The notes below the pieces were generated by a model, which saw only the letters and a list, made by a program, of their open reading frames with translations, was not told the origin of the DNA and did not search any database. Position numbers and translations under genes: made by a program. This document shows positions 17,166 through 27,459 of a DNA stretch of 64,000 bases, one piece after another. This stretch comes from CAUZWH01 sp965224275 (lineage in GTDB: Bacteria; Pseudomonadota; Alphaproteobacteria; SHVV01), in assembly GCA_965224275.1 (NCBI GenBank), contig CBDCYR010000009.1:1-64000 (forward strand), read 5' to 3'. Numbering within the stretch: the first letter of the stretch is position 1; each line of letters starts with the position of its first letter.

Positions 17166-19052
17166 CTATTTCGCTCGCGGCTTCGCGCCAAAAAGCCGGT
17201 AGACCTTGACCGGCGCGGCACGACCTTTCACCGGCACGTCGCCGACAGGTTCCACGGCGAATCCGCCGCCGGCGTCTGTCGCAGTTGCGGCGCTGACGAC
17301 GATCGCAACCTCTGCGTCGGGCGACACCTGCTTGCCAAGTTGCTCCAGGCGTTGCGCGATGTTCACCGTATCTCCGATAACCGTATAGTTGAGCCGGCTC
17401 GGGCTTCCGATATTGCCGGCCGTCGCCTCTCCGGAATGGATGCCTATCCGCATCCGGACAGGCGGGTTCCCGGATTCCGCGCGCAGCCTGTTGTCCGCTA
17501 TAATGCGGTCCTGGATGGCCAGCGCCGCGCGGCAGGCATGGATCGCGCGGTTCTTCTGTTTTTCCGGCGCGCCCCAGAAGGCCATGACGCTGTCGCCGAT
17601 GAATTTGTCGACGGTGCCGTGCTCTGCTTCGATCTCTTCGGTAACGAGCGAAAAGTGGTGGTTGAGAAGCTCGGCAACTTCAGTAGCGCTCTTTCCTTCC
17701 GAAACGGTGGAGTATCCGGCGATGTCCGTAAACATGACGGTGACGTTGCGGCTGTCAGATTCCAGGCCGGCCAGGTCCCCGGCCTGGAGCAGCTGACGCA
17801 CCAGTGCGCGCGGGACATAGGACTGGAACCACTTCAGCGCACCGCTCATTGCATTGAATGCGCCCGATTGCCGGTCGAGTTCAAGCACCCGGCTGCCCGG
17901 CAGATCGCGGATATCATCGAGCTTCATTTGGCCGATCAGATGAGCGGCGGCAGAAAGACGCATTACGGGCTGGGCCAGACGCCGCCCGAGGAAGAAGGCC
18001 AGGAGAATCGAAACCGCGATGGCTGCGAGCCCCACGACGATCGAATCGCGCAGACGGTCGAGTTCAGTCGCTATTTCGTCGCGCCTGAAATGAGCACCGG
18101 CATAGAGCGGTACGGCGGTGTAGGAGTCGATCTTCCGGTATATGAATACACGTTCTACGTCGTCGAATTCGGTCGCGTGACCCTGTAACGGGTCCCGAAG
18201 CGCTATTTGGAGGGGCCGCATCGAGTCCGGGTTCCACATCCCCGCGAGAACGGGATCCCGGAACGTCGCCACCGAGGGCAAGGGGTTGCGGACCGACAGG
18301 CCAGGATAGTCTGCCGCCATCAGGCTATGAGCGAGAACCTTCTCCTTGCCGTACAACAAGAAGGCGTTGCTGCCGATATCCTCGAATGAATCCTTCAATC
18401 GCTCGGACAGGATGCGGAGACTGATGGCGGACGCCAGCACGCCGAGGAACTTTCCGTCCCGCCGAACCGGCCATTGCAATGTAAGGATCGTTCGCCGGTA
18501 ATCCGGCCGGTAGGCCGGCGGAATCCAAACGGGTCCGCCATTGCTGCGCCCGTGGATCAGGGCCTTGCGAACGACCGGGTCGGCGGCGAGCTGAACTTGA
18601 GAGAAACGGGCCGGATCGGCCCAGCGATCGACAATCGCAGCTTCACCGTCGGGATATACGAAAACGAGGCCCCCGATCGCCGGATCGGCCGCCATGGCGC
18701 CAAACATCAGGGTCTGCAGCCGATCCCGATCCTCAACATCGACACGGCCGGTCTCCAGCATGCGGGAAACGAACGCCGTCTGATTCCACGCCGATAGAAG
18801 ATGGCTGTCGATCTCCTTCGTGATCAAGGAGATGCCGAGTTCTGCCTGCTCGCGCAACAAATTAACCGTGTTCCGGGTCGCGTTGACCATGGTGAATCCC
18901 AGAACAAGCAGCAGCGAGACGGAAATCAGCGAACCGAAACTCAGAACGAGGATGGAGGACATCGATAGACGCCACCGCCGCGAATCCCCGGGGAGGGAAT
19001 TGCCTGCTTTCGGATTACGGCGTTGCGGATCGGCCATGAACGGTCCGGTCAT
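17166..19052 (-). CDS. Class III adenylate/guanylate cyclase with CACHE sensor and HAMP
   Basis: 628 residues. One membrane span lies near residues 33-57 (ILVLSFGSLISVSLLLVLGF). A periplasmic double-CACHE-like sensor follows to about residue 330, then a second span (SIVVGLAAIAVSILLAFFLG), a HAMP segment, and the cyclase domain from about 430. Metal-binding Asp residues are in MFTDIAGYS and GDSVMAFWG; the purine-binding Lys is in TVDKFIGD; the transition-state pair lies in VIGDTVNIAQRLEQLG. The enzyme should make cAMP in response to a periplasmic ligand. It is monocistronic. The start at 19052 is tentative, with another ATG 15 bases in. Confidence 0.9.
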   Translation of the reverse strand: MTGPFMADPQRRNPKAGNSLPGDSRRWRLSMSSILVLSFGSLISVSLLLVLGFTMVNATRNTVNLLREQAELGISLITKEIDSHLLSAWNQTAFVSRMLETGRVDVEDRDRLQTLMFGAMAADPAIGGLVFVYPDGEAAIVDRWADPARFSQVQLAADPVVRKALIHGRSNGGPVWIPPAYRPDYRRTILTLQWPVRRDGKFLGVLASAISLRILSERLKDSFEDIGSNAFLLYGKEKVLAHSLMAADYPGLSVRNPLPSVATFRDPVLAGMWNPDSMRPLQIALRDPLQGHATEFDDVERVFIYRKIDSYTAVPLYAGAHFRRDEIATELDRLRDSIVVGLAAIAVSILLAFFLGRRLAQPVMRLSAAAHLIGQMKLDDIRDLPGSRVLELDRQSGAFNAMSGALKWFQSYVPRALVRQLLQAGDLAGLESDSRNVTVMFTDIAGYSTVSEGKSATEVAELLNHHFSLVTEEIEAEHGTVDKFIGDSVMAFWGAPEKQKNRAIHACRAALAIQDRIIADNRLRAESGNPPVRMRIGIHSGEATAGNIGSPSRLNYTVIGDTVNIAQRLEQLGKQVSPDAEVAIVVSAATATDAGGGFAVEPVGDVPVKGRAAPVKVYRLFGAKPRAK

Positions 19053-19375
19053 GTGGTCTGCTGCGGGGGAGTGTGGCTGCTTTTGCCTCTCGATGGCGGC
19101 GGCCCGTGTGGCGGGTTGACCGGTCGATCAAGTCCGATGGGCACGAAGACCGAGAATGACGATAACGCCCGGACTAAACATTCCTTATGCTAGATAGTTG
19201 GCCTGTGCAATCAACGTCCACGTTTGGTGTGTTGCGTCGTATGTGTCTTCAGGACAAGGTGATGAGGCAGGCATGGTTACGCGCCTTCGCAGGTGCCGGA
19301 CATCATCGTCGCGGAACCCGTGCTCGCGGACCGGGCGTCAATAAGAGCAGGGCGCGCGCCGGACGCCCAACCGGG
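19053..19375. other. Intergenic region upstream of the cyclase
   Basis: This spacer probably carries the cyclase promoter. I see no convincing gene or structured element in it. Confidence 0.4.
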
Positions 19376-20065
19376 TCAGGAGTCGGACCAGCATGGAAGA
19401 ATGTCTCCCGGCTCCGGGGTTGCGTGGTAGATGCCTCGGGCGACCGCCCTGACAAGGCACAGCGACGCCCCATGGCAGATGTCGAGCATGTCGCCGTCCT
19501 CCACCAGTGACCGCCCGGTGCCGCTCGCCGCAGCGAACACCAGATCGCCGTCAAAGGGCGTGTGCGATGGAACAATGGCCCTTGCCAACCCGTCATGCGC
19601 TGCGATCGCCATGCGTTTCGCCTGACTCTGGATGAGCCCCGCGTCCGTTGCAACGACCGCGATCGTGGTGTTCGCCCCTGGCACCAAAGCATCGTGCTTG
19701 CCACGGAACGTCGCCTTGAGATCCGGCGCCTTGTCGGGCAGCCCGGCTTGTCCGAACTCATCGCCGATTTCAAACGGCGCCGCCCAGAACGTCCGGCTTC
19801 CCGGAACCGTGACCGAACCGACCGGGTTTGCGGCTACCAGCGCGCCGACCGTGATGCCGTTCCTGAGCACCAGGGAGGCGGACCCCAGTCCTCCCTTGAG
19901 CGTGACGGTGGTCGCGCCTGTGCCGGCGCCCGCGGTACCGAGCTCGAAGTCCCTTGCGGCGTCCGCGAGCGCCTGCCGGCCGAGGCGTCGGTACGGGTTT
20001 TCCTTCCACTCCTTGTCGCCGCCGTTGAGCAGGTCGAACAGGATGGCCGCGGGGGCAATCGGAAC
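19376..20065 (-). pseudogene. P1-family peptidase (DmpA/aminopeptidase type), N-terminally truncated
   Basis: From VPIAPAAILFDLLNGGDKEW the minus strand follows the P1 peptidase fold closely, including ENPYRRLGRQALADAA, TLKGGLGSASLVLRNGITVG, ALVAANPVGSV and IAAHDGLARAI, to a stop at 19376. Family members are N-terminal-nucleophile aminopeptidases or amidases of about 330-400 residues that cleave themselves into two chains. Here only about 230 residues align. The N-terminal third is missing, and the frame upstream of 20065 encodes nothing similar and overlaps the antisense of the next gene. It is a remnant unless the real start was displaced by a frameshift I could not find. Confidence 0.7.
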
Positions 20066-20346
20066 ACGGACGGTAGCGACCCCACAAGGTGTCCGACGCG
20101 ATGGCCGAGGTGAAGGTCCAGGGACGACACCGGGTCGGCGCATCACTGCAAGCCAACGATGTGGGTAATTGAAAGTCGGCGGCCAGGGGATTTTAGCGAT
20201 TGAGCGTCCGCTTCCAATCTCTTCGGAGGGGCCGAAGCCAGCGGAGGGAATACGGTGTGATTGTCCGTCGTCAGAATGAATGGGACGACCGAAGCGGTTT
20301 CTAAGGGAGGTCACGTCGGCCGCGGCTGGCGGGCTTAAACTGATCG

Positions 20347-21132
20347 TCAGGCGTTCGTCCTTCCGATCTGCAACAGGATGTTCTGGTCGCGCCAAGCGAC
20401 CTTGGCGGGATCGTCGAACTGGTGCCGGACGGCGTCCTCGAAGGTTTGGCAGGCTTTCTTGAATTCTGCTTCCGTATAGAGGGAGAAGGTTGAGTAATGC
20501 CGGTTGCGGGCCTGTTCGAGCAGACGTTCCAGACTGGAGATCCTGGCATAGCGGAACGTCTTGGCGGCGATCATCCTCAGCCGGTCGGTCTCGCCAATGC
20601 ATCGCTCCATCTCCTCCAGCCGGTAGAGGCGCATCTCTTTCTCGCAAAAGCCCGGGAAATACTTTCCCCATACCGATCCCGCGTTCTGCTCGAGGGTGCG
20701 GGTGTAAATAAAGATCAGGCCATCCTTCCTTATGGCGCGGCCGGCCTTGACTAGAAAGAGCGGGAAGTCGAAGTGGTGAACGGCGTTGAAGGTAAAAACA
20801 CAGTCCAGGGATTCATCCTCGAACACCATCTCCTCGACGCTGGCGTTGATCGTCTCGAAGTTACATATGCCGTTTCGCTTGAGATGCCGGGAGGCTTGGG
20901 ACAGCATTTCCCGGCTAGCGTCGAGGCAGGCAAGCCGCAGCTTGATGAGGTGGCGAAACAGAAGGAGGTCGTACCGCCCGGCCCCGCAGCCGATGTCTGC
21001 CGCCGTAACGGCGTGGCGGCCGGCAAGTTGGTCACGGATATGGTGAATGGGCTCCGCGTCTGTAGTCCGCATTTCGCGGTACACGGCTGCGACCTTGGCG
21101 AAGTGGCCTTGCATGCCTGTCAGTTCGTTCAT
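20347..21132 (-). CDS. Class I SAM-dependent methyltransferase
   Basis: 261 residues with a Rossmann-like SAM-binding fold. Motif I is AADIGCGAGRYDLLL, followed by the acidic strand end LACLDASREM and the post-motif FTFNAVHHFDFPLF. The C-terminal half (YSTFSLYTEAEFKKACQTFE) probably binds the acceptor. The start codon overlaps the stop of ino1 by four bases (21129-21132), so the two are translated together. The pairing suggests a role in inositol or inositol-lipid metabolism, but the acceptor cannot be read from sequence. Confidence 0.85.
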   Translation of the reverse strand: MNELTGMQGHFAKVAAVYREMRTTDAEPIHHIRDQLAGRHAVTAADIGCGAGRYDLLLFRHLIKLRLACLDASREMLSQASRHLKRNGICNFETINASVEEMVFEDESLDCVFTFNAVHHFDFPLFLVKAGRAIRKDGLIFIYTRTLEQNAGSVWGKYFPGFCEKEMRLYRLEEMERCIGETDRLRMIAAKTFRYARISSLERLLEQARNRHYSTFSLYTEAEFKKACQTFEDAVRHQFDDPAKVAWRDQNILLQIGRTNA

Positions 21133-22346
21133 GGCTCGACCGAGGGTTTATTTTGCCGGCGGATCCGATCCGCGTGGGTCGCGGGGAGTGGGGAGCCGCC
21201 GGCTAGGCTATTCACCCCCCCAAAAGGCTTGACGCATGCACTCGAGTCCGCTTCATCCGACCCGTTGCGTTGAATAAATTCCTCGGTCAATTCACGGGCC
21301 ACCGAATCGCGCATTTGCTTGGGTGGGCTCTTCATGTAGTAAGCCGACGCCGCCTCCAATGGTCCGCCGATGCCACGCTCCAACCCCAGTTTGGCGCAGC
21401 GGATGGCATCGATGACCGCGCCGGCGCTATTAGGGGAATCCTGGACCGACAGCCTGAGTTCGAGTTCCAACGGCACGTCCCCGAAGCCACGGCCTTCCAT
21501 ACGGATGAAGGCGACCTTGTTGTCATCCTGCCACCGCACGTAATCGGATGGTCCGATATGGATGTTCTTTGAATCCAGCCGTTCGTCCAGCTGCGATTGT
21601 ACGGATTCCGTCTTGGAAACCTTCTTGGACTTCAGGCGGTCGAGGTCCTTCATGTTGAGGAAGTCGGTATTGCCGCCCGTGTTTAATTGGTAGGTCCGGT
21701 CGAGCTGCACACCCCTGTCCCCAAACATCCGTGTGAGGGTCCGGTGCACGATGGTAGCGCCAACCTGGCTTTTGATGTCGTCGCCGACGATGGGCAGGCC
21801 GGCGTTGCGGAACTTTTTCGCCCAGTCGGCATCGGAAGCGACAAATACCGGAACACAGTTGACCATAGCCACTCCAGCCTCCAGACAAGCTCGGGCATAG
21901 TGCAGCACCGCCTCCTCCGAACCAACCGGCATGTAGCAAACCAGAACTTCGGCCTTGGCGCCCTTAAGGGATTGGACGATATCGACTGGCTCCTCGTCGG
22001 AGGGACGGAAGGCCTCGTCATCGGGATGGTTGGCCATGTGAGGCGCCACACCGTCGAGAACCGGCCCCATCCGCACTACAACGTTTGATTCCGGCAGGGC
22101 ACTCTGGAAAACCTTCGCGCAGTTGGGTTTGGCGAAAATCGCTTCATCCACCCGCTTGCCTACCTTGCGGCAGTCAATATCAAAGGCGACCACGATCTCG
22201 ATGTCGCTCGGCCCCCAATCACCGATCTGGGCCTGCATGAGGCCAGCAGGCGCTCCCTCGTTCCGTGCCTTGTAATATTCCAGACCCTGGACAAGGGAAC
22301 TCGCGCAGTTGCCGACACCGGCGATGGCTACTCTGATTTTCTTCAT
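21129..22346 (-). CDS. ino1: myo-Inositol-1-phosphate synthase
   Basis: 405 residues. The NAD-binding Rossmann start RVAIAGVGNCASSLVQGLEY and the signature blocks VAFDIDCRKVGK, MVNCVPVFVAS, GDDIKSQVGATI and QLNTGGNTDFLNM are all present, as is the conserved lysine region SKKVSKTESV. The enzyme converts glucose 6-phosphate to 1L-myo-inositol 1-phosphate in the cytosol. Short bacterial versions end near residue 365; this one has about 40 extra C-terminal residues without a recognised domain. GAGGAG about 11 bases before the ATG supports the start. It is first in a two-gene operon with the methyltransferase. Confidence 0.92.
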   Translation of the reverse strand: MKKIRVAIAGVGNCASSLVQGLEYYKARNEGAPAGLMQAQIGDWGPSDIEIVVAFDIDCRKVGKRVDEAIFAKPNCAKVFQSALPESNVVVRMGPVLDGVAPHMANHPDDEAFRPSDEEPVDIVQSLKGAKAEVLVCYMPVGSEEAVLHYARACLEAGVAMVNCVPVFVASDADWAKKFRNAGLPIVGDDIKSQVGATIVHRTLTRMFGDRGVQLDRTYQLNTGGNTDFLNMKDLDRLKSKKVSKTESVQSQLDERLDSKNIHIGPSDYVRWQDDNKVAFIRMEGRGFGDVPLELELRLSVQDSPNSAGAVIDAIRCAKLGLERGIGGPLEAASAYYMKSPPKQMRDSVARELTEEFIQRNGSDEADSSACVKPFGGVNSLAGGSPLPATHADRIRRQNKPSVEP

Positions 22347-22581
22347 GCAAGATATCTCCTCATGATGTTGTCCGAAAAGCTTAATGGCCTCCCATGCAGG
22401 GCCGATACGGATACACGACGAAGCACCTCTCGCAGCTCGCGCAAACGCTTGGCAGCAATGTCATCGCATGACGAGGAATTGGCTTCATTTATTATACTGT
22501 CCCCTCAAAGACATCCTGACGGCCCGCTCCGTGCTGCCGCCGTCCGCGCGCTCACGCGCTTTCTCCAAGGCCGCTCAGACT

Positions 22582-22810
22582 TTAAAACGGATCCCCGCCT
22601 TCCTCCGGCAACGCCGCTCTGACAGCGGCCTTCCTCCCCGGCAGCTCTCCCTTGTCCAGAAACGCCTTCAAGCTCCGCTCGCCCATCTCGATGCCACGCG
22701 CCTTCAGGCACCTCGTGCATCTGCGCCAGGGTCACGCCGTTCGCCCGTTGTGCCAGAAGGCGATCGCGCAGCCGATCCAGCACGTCCTTCAGGCTCAGCC
22801 GTGCGACCAT
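22582..22810 (-). pseudogene. Small HTH-like plasmid gene, frameshifted
   Basis: The ATG at 22810 opens MVARLSLKDVLDRLRDRLLA through TLAQMHEV. One extra C then breaks the frame. In the next frame the sequence continues LKARGIEMGERSLKAFLDKG and ELPGRKAAVRAALPEEGGDPF, with a stop at 22582-22584. Rebuilt, it is about 75 residues. The LKARGIEMGERSLKAFL segment looks like the recognition part of small helix-turn-helix proteins found beside plasmid mobilisation genes. It is divergent from the relaxase gene, fitting a mobilisation accessory or regulator (inference). Confidence 0.5.
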
Positions 22811-23215
22811 GGCCGAATCCTCCGTTTCTCGCCGTCATTCCAGACGGTTCCGCATAGTCGCTCCCAGGCCCCACCGTGTCAACGACGATGGCGCATCGGT
22901 CTCGGATTGAGCCACATTCCGGCCTATTTAGCCTGTCCCGGCCACAGCAATCCCGGTATGCTGTAATTCCTCTTGTCCTGTAACCATCGAAGTGAGTATT
23001 CGACTACGCACACCTGTGCTAGCTGACGCTAGCGAAGTTCAAAGGAGAGTCGGAAGGAGAGAGTTCTTCGGTGACACAACCACCTCTCTTGAGATGGTTA
23101 GGGCCGGAAACTACGGTAATCACACCCATGTTCCTAAGATGACATCAATGTCGAGGTTGATAAAGGGGCGGATAGCGGCTGTCGCGGCGGTATCCACTAC
23201 GGAGAAGGTCTCACG
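22811..23215. other. Non-coding region between mobilisation genes; candidate oriT
   Basis: A 405-base gene-free stretch lies between the divergent small HTH-like gene and the MobF relaxase gene. Origins of transfer commonly lie in this position. It contains paired GCTAGC palindromes (TGCTAGCTGACGCTAGCG near 23019-23036) and a GGAGAAGG ribosome-binding site just before the relaxase start. I cannot identify a nic sequence. Confidence 0.35.
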
Positions 23216-26200
23216 ATGGTTGCGACGATCGCGCAGATGGCTTCGGCCGAGTACTACCTGGAGAGCCAACGCTCCTACCGGCATCCGAACGAGTACTACA
23301 CCGCCGGCGAGGAGCCTGATGGAGCTTGGTTCAACCCCCACGGACTGTTCGGGATGAAAGACGGCGGCAAGGTCGACTCCGGGCACTTCCAGCGCCTTTA
23401 CAACGGCTTCGCCCCCGACAGCACGGGCAAGCTGGTGCAACGGGCGGGCAGCGACAAACGCTCCCCGGGCATCGACATGACCTTCTCGGTGGACAAGAGC
23501 GTCTCCGCGCTGTGGGCCATCGCCGAGCCTAATATGCGGGCCGAGATCGAAGGCATGGCGGTGGCCGCCGCTCGCGCGGCTCTGGAGGACACGGTGCTCC
23601 GCTATTGCAGCTATACGCGTGTCGCCAAGAACGGCATCCAGCGGCCGGTGGCGGCGGACCTGATGGGCGCTACCTTTCCCCACGGCACCAGCCGTGAGAA
23701 CGATCCCCAACTCCATGTCCATTGCGCGCTCTTCAACATCGCCCGGACCCATGATGACGGCAAGTACCGGGCTCACCACCAATACCCCGTGTACGGCTGG
23801 AAGAAGGCCGCGGGCGCCATGTTCCGCGCCAATCTCGCCTGGGACCTGCGGAACCGTCTCGGGGTTCGCATGGAGCAGTACGGGCCGAATGCCGAGTTCA
23901 CCCGCATCACCGGCATGCCGGAGGATCTTCTGGGGTACTGGTCGAAGCGGCGCAAGGCGATCGTGGCGCGGGCGGGCGAGCTCGGTATTCCAACACTCGG
24001 CAACGCCTCGCGTCTGGCGGGAGTGAACAAGCTGACCCGGGCCGGCAAGTCGCACGACAACGATCCGGAGGTTCGCCACCGGCGCTGGCGGGGCGAGGCC
24101 GCGTCCTTCGCCGAGCGCGAGGAGTTGGTCGCCGCCGTTACAGGGTACAAGGTGGAGGTCCCGCGCGAGGCGATCCGCGAACTCACCGACCGGCTCGACG
24201 GCCTGCCGGAGCATCTGGCGCGCGAGGAGGCGGTGTTCCGCCGCCCGGACATGGTGGAAGCGGCGGCCAACGCCGCCGCGGGCTTGATGGGCCGGGAGGC
24301 GGTGGGAACGACGGTCGAGCGCCTGCGCCGCAACCCCGAGATCGAACGGCTGGAGCCGCGCAAGCCGACGGCTGAGTCCGAGGCCGGCATGGCCCATACC
24401 GAGGTCTATTCGACGCGCCACAATCTTGGCCTGGAACAGGCGGTACGGGACATGGCCCATAACATGGCCGCCGACACCGGCCACGGCCTGCCGGCGCCGG
24501 CGGTCGAGGCCAAGGTGGGGGCCTTGCTGGACCGGGGCTATCCCTTGAGCGAGGAGCAGATCTCGGCGATCCGTTTCGCCACGTCACGTGGTGGGCGCGT
24601 GGCGGTGATCGAGGGCGCGGCGGGCTCGGGCAAGACCACCACGCTGCGGCCGATCACCGATCTGCACCGCGAGCACGGCTACGATATCGTGCCCACGGCG
24701 GTGGCATGGCGCACGGCGGTGGCGCTGGGCGACGACTGCGATGCGCGGCCCTACTGCGTCGACAAGCTCCTGAAATTGGCGGCCAAGGGTCAAATCGCCA
24801 TCGGCAAGTCTACCCTGATCGTTGTCGACGAGGCGGGGATGCTGTCGACCCGCCAGGCTCACCATATCCTTCAGCTCTCCGAGCGCCACGGGGCGAAGGT
24901 GGTGTTTGCGGGCGACACGCGCCAGCAGCAGCCGGTGGAAGCAGGACCGGGATTGAGATTGATCCGCGATGTTGCGGGCAGCGTGCGGGTGGACCGTATC
25001 CGGCGCCAGAAGGCGGATATGGAGGACGTTCTGGTCCACGTTCACGATGAGACTCCGGAGGCAGCGCGGTTCCAGGCCGGAATGACAGGGCCGAATGAAC
25101 GGGATGCTATCCTCGCCAGATACGAGGCAATGGCGGACAAGCCTTCCTTCACACCATGGCAGGTGTCTGCGTCGGAGGCGTTGCGGGACGGCGATGCGGC
25201 GGCAGCAATCGAGGCGTTGCGTGTGCGGGGGCGGCTCCACTTATGCCATGACGAGGAGAAGACCCTGACCCGATTGGCGGACGACTGGGAGCGGCATGTG
25301 GGCGCCGAACCGGACAAATCCGCCATCGTGCTGGCGCGCACGCGGGCGGAAGCGCGGGCGCTTTCATATTTGATGCGGGAGCGTGTTCTGGGGCACCGGA
25401 CCGATATCAAGCGCGCCGTCATCGAGGTCAGCCGGGACGTGGACGGACGGGTGACGGAGCCGTTGGAAGTCGCGGTGGGGGACCGGCTGCGCATCGGCGC
25501 CACGCAATGGGAGAAGCAACTCTTCAACGGCACCGTCGTCACTGTCGATGACCTGGAGGTCCGCCGCAAGAAAAGGAGCAGAACCCAAGCGCATGCGAAT
25601 GAAGCCGGCGCGAGGCCGGAAGAGCCCTCGGTTCTGATCACGGCGCGGACCGACGACGGGCGCATGGTCAAGTTCCTTCACGACGAGATCCGTGACTACA
25701 AGGACAATATCCGTCTCGACTACGGCTATGCGCTGACCATCGCCTCGGCCCAGGGGCTGACCGTGGACCGCACCTTTCTGCTTACCGACGCGAGACCCGC
25801 GCGGGAGACCATCTATCCCGCCGCGACCCGACACCGCGAGGGTCTCGACATCTACGTCAACCGCGCGCCGCTGGTATTCGACATCACCGAGAGGCGGCCG
25901 GAGGACCAGGCGGAACAACCGGTAACGGACACCGACATAAGGGCGCATCTGGCGGAGCGCTGGTCGCGCTCGCAGCCCAAGGAGGCCGCGCTCGATTACA
26001 TCGCGGACGGCGCCTGGCGGGATCCACGGGAGGATGTTCGAAAGGACCGTGCTGTGGGCGAAGCGCGGATGGAAACGGGCGAGACACGCCCGCCGGCGAA
26101 CGACAACGCGCTAATCCGTATTGCCGGAGAGATCCGCCATGCCGCCCTCGGCTGGCGCCATGGCGCGGCGGTGGACGCGTTTGCGGCGGAGCGCGGCGAG

Positions 26201-27202
26201 GTGCTGACGGCCTGGGACGAGCTGCGGGAACGGACCCGCGCCGTCGGGGACGCCGTGGCGCTGAGCCCGGCCTTTCGCGAGACCCTCGACCGCCATGCGG
26301 CGCTGCTCAAGCAGGCCACGCCCTTCCGTGCCAGGCCTCGGACCTTCGACCGATTGCTCGCCGAGCGCGCCGGCATCGGCCGGCAGGATCTCGACGCCTT
26401 CGAGGCGCTTCATGCCCGCGCCGGCACGTATCGGCGCTCCACTGCCCTCAAGGCGGCACGGGCGCAGCGCATAGAGGAACGGCTGGATCATGAACGTACG
26501 GACGAGCCAGTCGGGGTAGAGGCCTCCATACCGGACTGGCGGGCGCTCTACGACGCATTGCAGCGGGACTGGAATGAGCTGATCGACCGCGCCACGCAGC
26601 CCGATTTGCCGTTACTTCTTTTTGAAGGTTACGACGACCTCATCGTCCGCGTGCGCGCTCTTGCTGAACACCTGGATATTGCCGACAAAGACCGGAACGT
26701 GCTCACTAAACTGATCGAGTTTCACGATGGCGAGATCGCGGCACGGGAGATTGTCCGGGACTACCTCGCGGCGGCGGAACGCCATGTTAAGGCCTGCGAC
26801 CCTCACCGGCGCGTGGCCGGCCTTCTGAATATTCACCTTTCGGAGGTAGCCGGCTACCGGGAATGGCTTGGGGAAGCCGGAAGGCTGGTCGAGACAGGCA
26901 GGGCTATTCTCGCGGATGAAGACAGTTACGGACCCTGGCTCGTCTCTATCGCAGCCGGAAAGCACCGCGCGAAGTTGACCGTCGACCAGTTGCGGCACCG
27001 GATCGAGGAAGGCCACGTCGAGGCTCCGAAGGCGGAGGAACGCCAGCCCCGGCGGGAACCGGCCCCGAAACAGGAAGAAGGCATCGCCTATATCCTCAGC
27101 GATCCTGAAAAGCTTCAGGAGTTTCGAAAGCGGCGCGAGGAGCGGGAGCGCAAGGAGGGCAAGCAGCAGCGAAAGGGCCGGCACTGGAGCATGCGCATGT
27201 AG
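23216..27202 (+). CDS. MobF-type conjugative relaxase-helicase (TraA/TrwC-like)
   Basis: 1328 residues. The N-terminal 300 form a MobF relaxase domain, with a catalytic tyrosine pair at residues 13-14 (ASAEYYLESQRSY) and a metal-binding histidine motif near 165 (PQLHVHCALFN). A RecD/TraI-type helicase follows: Walker A GAAGSGKTTT near 466, Walker B VVDEAGM near 537, GDTRQQQPVEAG, and the C-terminal ALTIASAQGLTVDRTF motif. The last 450 residues are rich in charged helices. The enzyme should nick oriT, stay covalently bound to the 5' end, and unwind the strand during transfer. The ATG at 23216 follows GGAGAAGG. No mating-pair-formation genes lie in the window. The gene is intact, which suggests the region is or was mobilisable. 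Confidence 0.9.
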   Translation: MVATIAQMASAEYYLESQRSYRHPNEYYTAGEEPDGAWFNPHGLFGMKDGGKVDSGHFQRLYNGFAPDSTGKLVQRAGSDKRSPGIDMTFSVDKSVSALWAIAEPNMRAEIEGMAVAAARAALEDTVLRYCSYTRVAKNGIQRPVAADLMGATFPHGTSRENDPQLHVHCALFNIARTHDDGKYRAHHQYPVYGWKKAAGAMFRANLAWDLRNRLGVRMEQYGPNAEFTRITGMPEDLLGYWSKRRKAIVARAGELGIPTLGNASRLAGVNKLTRAGKSHDNDPEVRHRRWRGEAASFAEREELVAAVTGYKVEVPREAIRELTDRLDGLPEHLAREEAVFRRPDMVEAAANAAAGLMGREAVGTTVERLRRNPEIERLEPRKPTAESEAGMAHTEVYSTRHNLGLEQAVRDMAHNMAADTGHGLPAPAVEAKVGALLDRGYPLSEEQISAIRFATSRGGRVAVIEGAAGSGKTTTLRPITDLHREHGYDIVPTAVAWRTAVALGDDCDARPYCVDKLLKLAAKGQIAIGKSTLIVVDEAGMLSTRQAHHILQLSERHGAKVVFAGDTRQQQPVEAGPGLRLIRDVAGSVRVDRIRRQKADMEDVLVHVHDETPEAARFQAGMTGPNERDAILARYEAMADKPSFTPWQVSASEALRDGDAAAAIEALRVRGRLHLCHDEEKTLTRLADDWERHVGAEPDKSAIVLARTRAEARALSYLMRERVLGHRTDIKRAVIEVSRDVDGRVTEPLEVAVGDRLRIGATQWEKQLFNGTVVTVDDLEVRRKKRSRTQAHANEAGARPEEPSVLITARTDDGRMVKFLHDEIRDYKDNIRLDYGYALTIASAQGLTVDRTFLLTDARPARETIYPAATRHREGLDIYVNRAPLVFDITERRPEDQAEQPVTDTDIRAHLAERWSRSQPKEAALDYIADGAWRDPREDVRKDRAVGEARMETGETRPPANDNALIRIAGEIRHAALGWRHGAAVDAFAAERGEVLTAWDELRERTRAVGDAVALSPAFRETLDRHAALLKQATPFRARPRTFDRLLAERAGIGRQDLDAFEALHARAGTYRRSTALKAARAQRIEERLDHERTDEPVGVEASIPDWRALYDALQRDWNELIDRATQPDLPLLLFEGYDDLIVRVRALAEHLDIADKDRNVLTKLIEFHDGEIAAREIVRDYLAAAERHVKACDPHRRVAGLLNIHLSEVAGYREWLGEAGRLVETGRAILADEDSYGPWLVSIAAGKHRAKLTVDQLRHRIEEGHVEAPKAEERQPRREPAPKQEEGIAYILSDPEKLQEFRKRREERERKEGKQQRKGRHWSMRM

Positions 27203-27459
27203 CCAAGCCGAACACGGGAGGCGTCGCTCGCGTAGTGCGTCGGGTGTGACAATTAAACGCCGGAGGGCGTCCGCATCGTGCTTCCGGCCCGCTCAAATGC
27301 TCGGGCGAAGCATAACGTTGTGCATCCGGCATTTAGCCCGAGCGGCGCTTGAGCGGCAGCGCCCGCCGCGTACGTGCGGAAACGGTTTCCGACCCGTCGC
27401 GCAGCTTCCAAGCGTTACTATAGATCCTATTTACCGGGTGCGAGCGCCAGAACCCCGGA

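Noticed and set aside
20066..20671. N-terminal extension of the P1 peptidase frame
   Set aside because: It lies opposite or out of frame with the methyltransferase and has no similarity to peptidase N-termini.
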